NCBI GenBank assembly: GCA_965218875.1
Contig: OZ244707.1
Coordinates: 496,001 to 560,000, forward strand
Length of the DNA stretch: 64,000 nucleotides
Direction: 5' to 3'
From: CBDCMJ01 sp965218875
Lineage (GTDB): Bacteria; Chloroflexota; Dehalococcoidia; Lucifugimonadales; UBA3495
The notes under the pieces were generated by a model. The model was given only the letters and a program-made list of their open reading frames with translations, did not search any database and was not told the DNA's origin. Positions 62,407-64,000 of this stretch are shown one piece after another; positions within the stretch are counted from its first letter, which is position 1, and the number at the start of each line of letters is the position of its first letter. The position numbers and the translations under genes are program-made.

Positions 62407-63276
62407 ATGGCGGACAGGATTTCAGTGGGCAACGTTGAAATAGTGGCGGTGCTGGACATGATACCGCCGCCCCGGGCCCCCGAGGCGATGTTCCCCGAAG
62501 TCTCCCCGGGGGAATGGGGCCCCCATCAAGACGTCTTGGAGAATGGGCAACTCCAGTTGTACTATGGCGTGTGGCTGGTGCGCTCCCAGGGCAAGACCAT
62601 ACTGGTGGATACCGGCATGGGCCCCGGGCCGCATCTGACCCGGGGAAACGTGGAAGGCCACCTCTTCGAGAGGCTCCGGCCCATTCTGGTCCCCGCCGAC
62701 CGCGCCAACAACACCAACGTGGGGCCTTCCGACGAGGTGGACATCGTGGTCCATACCCACCTGCACGGAGACCACGTGGGCTGGAACATCCGGTACGCCG
62801 GAGGTATGCCCGCGCCCTACTTCCGCCGGGCCAGGTACCTAGTGCCCAAGCTGGACTGGGAGCACTTCAGCCGGCCCGAGGTGTTGGAGGCCCATCCGTA
62901 CATCAAGACCCAGGTCGTTCCCCTGCAGCGGCTCCGCAAGATGGACCTGATAGAGGGCGAGCATAGCGTTACCGGGGAAGTCACCACTCTCCCGACGCCG
63001 GGACATACCCCGGGCCACCAGGCCATCCTCATCAGTTCCCAGGGCGAAAAGGCGATGATCGTCGGGGACGTGCTGCACAGCAAAGCCCAGGTGTATGAGC
63101 CGTCATGGACGGCCGGCGTCGACGTAGACAAGGAGGCAAGCCGCCGTAGCCGGGAAGGCCTATTGGACCGAGCCGAACGGGAAGGCTACGTGGTGGCGGC
63201 GGGCCACTTCCACCCTGAAGACAACCTCGGCAGGGTGTCCCGCGAGGACGGGAAGCGCCACTGGCAGGCGGTCTAG
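62407..63276 (+). CDS. Metallo-beta-lactamase fold hydrolase
   Basis: 289 residues from ATG 62407, preceded by AGGGAGG. The zinc motifs are VVHTHLHGDHVGWN (HxHxDH), TPGHTPGHQ, IVGDVLHSKAQV and AGHFHPED. The N-terminus ends in a strand QLYYGVWLVRSQGKTILVDT. The family is the N-acyl homoserine lactonase/quorum-quenching-like group, but lactonase function is only a guess. No neighbours clarify the role. Confidence 0.9.
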   Translation: MADRISVGNVEIVAVLDMIPPPRAPEAMFPEVSPGEWGPHQDVLENGQLQLYYGVWLVRSQGKTILVDTGMGPGPHLTRGNVEGHLFERLRPILVPADRANNTNVGPSDEVDIVVHTHLHGDHVGWNIRYAGGMPAPYFRRARYLVPKLDWEHFSRPEVLEAHPYIKTQVVPLQRLRKMDLIEGEHSVTGEVTTLPTPGHTPGHQAILISSQGEKAMIVGDVLHSKAQVYEPSWTAGVDVDKEASRRSREGLLDRAEREGYVVAAGHFHPEDNLGRVSREDGKRHWQAV

Positions 63277-63381
63277 GACCCCGGCGGCTCCCCGTCCCGG
63301 CCCCTTCACCCCGGCCGATCACCCAACGTCTGGGGCAGGCCTCTTCCGCCGTTGCCTCCAACGGAGCGAGGGCCGGCCCCG

Positions 63382-63390
63382 TGTTATAAT
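63382..63390 (+). promoter_or_regulatory. Extended -10 promoter element
   Basis: TGTTATAAT (TG at 63382-63383, TATAAT at 63385-63390) is a perfect extended -10. No good -35 is seen, as is common for this class. It lies 39 bp before the GTG of the decarboxylase-like gene. Confidence 0.55.
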
Positions 63391-63428
63391 TTCACGGCGT
63401 TCACCACCGCCTTACTTCGAGGAGAGCC

Positions 63429-64000
63429 GTGACCACCCATCAAGACCTCGAGCACCTGAGACAGGCCGCCGCCGACTTCCGGCGCAGGTACTACGGCCCC
63501 CGCAACAACCCCGGCCCGCCGGCCGCCATGGCCGAGTTGGCCCCGCAGGTCATGGAGTTAGTGGATTCCGTGGTCTACGGGGAGATTTACAACCGGCCGG
63601 CGGTGAACCTCCAGACCCGGAGCCTCTGCACCATCGCCGCCCTGACGGTCTTGGGCCACAGCCCCGAGCTAATACGGCGTCACATCCAGGGAGCCCTCAA
63701 CGTCGGCGTCACCCAGGAGCAAATAAGCGAGATCATCTCCCAGATGGTGTTCTACGGCGGGATGCCCGCGGCGGTGAGGGCCTTCCAGGTAGCCAAAGAG
63801 ACCTTCGACGAGCTGGCCGGGCCGCGGCGGGAGGAGTCCGGGGACGGCGATTCGGCGCTCCCCGCGGGCGAGACGCCCGTCACCGAGGCCCCGGCTCACC
63901 CCCCAGGATACTTGCAACGGAGATACGCTCCCAGGAGCAGCACTAATGAGACTCGGGTTCATCGGGACCGGCAACATGGGCAATCCAATGGCGGGCAATC
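63429..64000 (+). CDS. Carboxymuconolactone decarboxylase-like protein (open at window end)
   Basis: GTG 63429 follows GAGGAGAG. The CMD/AhpD-type helical domain is clear: RSLCTIAALTVLGHSPELIR, HIQGALNVGVTQEQISEIIS and QMVFYGGMPAAVRAFQVAKE. The usual C-xx-C-xx-x-H of AhpD is absent (one C), so it is the decarboxylase-like subgroup. No stop codon occurs in this frame before the window ends, and it overlaps the next gene by at least 55 bp. Either the stop is just outside the window, or the acidic tail after ELAGPRREES hides a frameshift. Confidence 0.8.
   Translation, partial: MTTHQDLEHLRQAAADFRRRYYGPRNNPGPPAAMAELAPQVMELVDSVVYGEIYNRPAVNLQTRSLCTIAALTVLGHSPELIRRHIQGALNVGVTQEQISEIISQMVFYGGMPAAVRAFQVAKETFDELAGPRREESGDGDSALPAGETPVTEAPAHPPGYLQRRYAPRSSTNETRVHRDRQHGQSNGGQ
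63946..64000 (+). CDS. NAD(P)-binding 6-phosphogluconate dehydrogenase/HIBADH-type protein (N-terminus only)
   Basis: ATG 63946, with AGGAG at 63933-63937. Only MRLGFIGTGNMGNPMAGN is visible. The GxGxMGxxM pattern is diagnostic of beta-hydroxyacid dehydrogenases (HIBADH, 6PGDH-like). The rest lies outside the window. The overlap with the decarboxylase-like frame hints at an operon for carbon-compound breakdown. Confidence 0.7.
   Translation, partial: MRLGFIGTGNMGNPMAGN

Noticed and set aside
1..64000. CRISPR arrays, tRNA and rRNA genes
   Set aside because: I looked for regularly spaced repeats, T-arm consensus motifs and rRNA cores and found none. A dedicated tRNA or rRNA scan could still find a missed short gene.

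Overview
The window is about 64 kb of GC-rich bacterial chromosome, probably from a Chloroflexota lineage of the Dehalococcoidia/SAR202 kind. That placement is an inference from gene content: a paired DUF2298 and Agl23-like membrane glycosyltransferase set, an 11-gene complex I operon without nuoEFG, many short-chain catabolic enzymes, and small dispersed repeats. No rRNA, tRNA or CRISPR array was found.

Layout. 0-3.6 kb: a dispersed repeat, a structured leader with a terminator-like hairpin, then a P1-family peptidase, a DUF2520 Rossmann protein and panC. 3.8-11.2 kb: a mobile-element graveyard with two IS5-family remnants, an IS701-family element with perfect ends and a CTAG target duplication, and an ISAs1-family element with a 10-bp duplication. 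Every transposase is broken, and a frameshifted HtrA-like protease lies between the elements. 11.4-14.5 kb: a TcuA-like flavoprotein and an MFS transporter that lacks a conventional start codon. 14.7-20.3 kb: membrane proteins and a large secreted protein with near-identical tandem PPC repeats. 20.3-32.8 kb (minus strand): an aldo/keto reductase, then nuoA-B-C, two HicB-like genes, nuoD-H-I, a small Cys-rich gene, and nuoJ-K-L-M-N behind a clear sigma70-type promoter. 32.8-36.6 kb: a poor region of short repeats, a fragment copied from the downstream nucleotidylyltransferase gene, an HTH-LRR chimera, an ilvC relic and a tandem PH-domain protein.

36.6-64 kb is mostly housekeeping and metabolism: a CinA-like/NadD-like fusion, a flavin reductase, a TolB-like lipoprotein, an amidohydrolase, trmD, a thioesterase, a PHP phosphoesterase, DnaQ-DinG, an OGG-type glycosylase, a zinc-type reductase, a tRNA nucleotidyltransferase, a DsbA-like protein, rnc, ftsY, envelope glycan genes (DUF2298, Agl23, an LPG-synthase-type flippase and a UGM-like flavoprotein), apt, an MBL hydrolase and a carboxymuconolactone decarboxylase-like gene.

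The most notable observation is at 50668-51300. A DsbA-family gene with a strong promoter and Shine-Dalgarno has an in-frame UGA exactly at the catalytic cysteine codon. It is followed 22 nt later by a hairpin with a GU apical loop and a bulged U. This is a strong candidate selenoprotein that simple ORF calling truncates. Others worth checking are a repeat family whose hairpin arms change together between copies, two HicB-like genes and a CxCxxC protein embedded in the nuo operon, and a possible attenuator in front of the peptidase/pan genes.
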